From NCBI RefSeq assembly GCF_003339685.1, contig NZ_QPKI01000011.1, positions 2,019 to 66,018 of the forward strand: a DNA stretch of 64,000 bases. Direction: 5' to 3'. This document shows positions 62,377 through 64,000 of this stretch, in pieces. The position numbers and the translations under genes were made by a program. The stretch comes from Halomonas sp. DQ26W (GTDB lineage Bacteria > Pseudomonadota > Gammaproteobacteria > Pseudomonadales > Halomonadaceae). The notes under the pieces were generated by a model. That model saw nothing but the letters and a program-made list of their open reading frames with translations, was not told where the DNA came from and did no database searches. Positions within the stretch are counted from its first letter, which is position 1, and the number at the start of each line of letters is the position of its first letter.

Positions 62377-63137
62377 ATTAGGATGGCGTAGTCCCGCCGC
62401 CCAGACGCCTTCGTTCGATCACAAGCATCCAGGACCTTCTGAACCTGCGCGACGGATAGATAGGTCGGCAGGCTTGAAAGCGTCCACCGCCTGATGGAAG
62501 GGACACAGCCGTCAAGAGCGAGCGGGTTCGACCCGCTATGGTAGAGGTATCGAAGAAAGGCGCGCAGCGACCAGCACATCGCTTTTCCGGAGGCCGCGCT
62601 TCCGTCCCTGGCGTGGTGCTCGACGTAGCAGATGACGTCTGCCTGCCTAATCTCACTGAGATCGCTGTCGCCGCCAGGGCACACCTCGCGCAGAAACCGG
62701 CGAATGACCGGCAGGTGGCGGACGATGGACGTCGACGCCAGTCCGCGTTCTTGTCGTAGATAATCTGCGAACTTATCGAATACCTGGTCCTCCGGCGTGA
62801 TCGGAGGCTGAGACACAGGGGGAATGAGGTCCGCTTGGCGCAGCACTGACAGCAGCCGCTTCAGCGCCGCCCGGTCGCCTGGCTGGATAGATTGCTTGCG
62901 AGCTCGGTATCTCAGGTATCGCTCGAGCACGCCCTCATCGAGACCGGACAGCTTCAAGCGGCTTCTTGTGAGCCAACTCAGGAGGCCGTCGACTAAGTTC
63001 AGGCATCGCCAGGTGCCTTGGCGAGCCAGTCCGTCCTTGACGAGACGCGCCGCGTAGAGCTCGATGAGCTGTCCGTGGGGGCCGCTCTTCAGGCGCCTGA
63101 ACATTCGGCTCCTGCCCAGATACTCTTCTGCCACCAT
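62377..63137 (-). pseudogene. Tyrosine recombinase, N-terminal part cut off by IS21 insertion
   Basis: The start at 63137 (MVAEEYLGRS) has TTGGAG nine bases upstream; a longer frame opens at 63203. It has the SAM-like core-binding domain (FADYLRQERGLASTSIVRHLPVIRRFL) and ends at DYAILMM where the IS21 element enters. XerC/D-like phage or plasmid integrase. The continuing part is at 59507-59930. Confidence 0.9.
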
Positions 63138-63263
63138 AATCTTGTTCTCCAATGTTGAACGTGGAGATACAAGACTAATTATGCCGAACCCATCATGTGC
63201 CACTCGTGCTGATTCTGGGGAAGAAAACCCTCGTTCGGCATAGTTCGGCGGGCGGCATAAACG

Positions 63264-63392
63264 GCCAAGGCCAATGGCCTCTCGCCCTACGAGTACCTGC
63301 AGTTCGTGTTCGAGACCCTCCCCAAACTCGGCAAGGATGACGACGTCAGCACCTTGTTCCCTTGGCGTTGGAAAGACACCCTACCGATCTAA
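63264..63392 (+). pseudogene. C-terminal remnant of an IS66 transposase
   Basis: The plus strand reads AKANGLSPYEYLQFVFETLP, followed by LFPWRWKDTLPI and a stop, the typical end of IS66 TnpC. Nothing upstream belongs to it. Confidence 0.7.
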
Positions 63393-63949
63393 CTCATGTG
63401 GCAACAGATGGGGTTGGTGGAGCGCTTACCGATCTACGCGAACGACTGTTCCGGGTGCTGGGCATCGATCTGACACAGGTTCATGGGTTTGGCCCCTACC
63501 TGGTGCTCAAGCTGATTGCCGAGTGTGGCATCGACATGGCCCGTTGGCCGACGGCCAAGCACTTTACTTCCTGGCTGGCCCTGTCGCCGGGCAGCAAGAT
63601 CTCGGGGGGCAAGCTGCTGTCATCGCGCACGCGGCGGACCAAGAGTCGAGCGGCGGCACTGTTGCGACTGGCGGCCAATGTCATCGGGCGAACGCAGACG
63701 GCGCTGGGCGCCTACTACCGTCGACTGGCGAGCCGCATCGGCAAGGCCAAGGCGGTAACGGCCACCGCACGCAAGCTGGCTCTGCTGTTCTACAACACCC
63801 TGCGGTATAGCTGGCAGTATCAGGACCCTGGCGTGGATTACTATGAAGTCCGCTACCGGCAACGGTTGGTGAGCAATCTGCACCGCCGCGCGAAGTCGCT
63901 AGGCTACGAACTGGCCCCTGTGCAGGCCTTCGAGCAGCGAGTTTCTTAG
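63362..63949 (+). pseudogene. C-terminal part of an IS110-family transposase
   Basis: About 195 residues carrying the transposase_20 domain: VHGFGPYLVLKLIAECGIDMARWPT, HFTSWLALSPGSKISGGKLLSSRTRRTKSRAAALLR in the family order, and a serine-containing core. The N-terminal DEDD domain is missing, replaced by the IS66 remnant. Non-functional. After 63949 the last 50 bases hold nothing I can support. Confidence 0.8.
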
Positions 63950-64000
63950 GAAGTTCTGTTTTTTTGACGCATGTCAACGAAAACATCTGCTGCTTCGCAA

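Overview
This window looks like a GC-rich gammaproteobacterial chromosome, most likely from the Halomonadaceae. That placement is an inference from gene content and codon use (RarA, 180-kDa-class NAD-glutamate dehydrogenase, PyrD, RMF, fused RlmKL, PdxB, HtpX, AlaA, QueF); no marker gene for taxonomy is present.

Positions 1-26.6 kb are core chromosome: a cut-off gene of possible type VI effector origin with a membrane neighbour, rarA, a hemerythrin-like gene, murI, trmA, gdhB, pyrD, rmf, rlmKL, a glutaredoxin-like gene, a WGR-domain gene, pdxB, htpX, alaA, an RbgA/YlqF-type GTPase, msrB, a Glu/Gly tRNA cluster ending in a truncated tRNA-Gly, an ABC-2 exporter operon with queF, a solitary TnpB element, a 268-bp MITE-like element, a nitroreductase and a thioesterase-like gene.

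Positions 26,667-59,365 are a 32.7-kb integrated element. It starts in the 3' end of tRNA-Ser(GGA) and ends at a 15-bp copy of that tRNA end next to a P4-type integrase. Its left part holds SOS-regulated umuDC, a Gabija-like pair (OLD/TOPRIM nuclease plus UvrD-like helicase) and a cation antiporter. Its middle holds the element's own housekeeping: RadC, YqaJ exonuclease and ERF annealase, a Gp2/YfjJ-type putative replication protein, a degenerate D5/SF3-like ATPase, a CI-type repressor that has lost its self-cleavage dyad, matched operators and an AlpA regulator. No conjugation, capsid or terminase genes are seen, so it resembles an integrative mobilizable element or phage satellite.

Its right part (45.6-57.4 kb) is the most unusual locus: SNF2-type helicase, large beta-class adenine methyltransferase, ABC-type ATPase, DUF4276 (TOPRIM-like) protein, a 64-aa protein and a type III Res-like helicase-nuclease, six co-directional genes. 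It looks like a composite restriction-modification system with a toxin/nuclease-like ATPase pair embedded between the Mod and Res components. The methyltransferase catalytic core and the ATPase pair are visibly more AT-rich than the flanking genes.

Right of the element (59.4-64 kb) lies a second mobile patch: a 416-codon tyrosine recombinase split by an intact IS21-family element with a 5-bp target duplication, followed by IS66 and IS110 transposase remnants.
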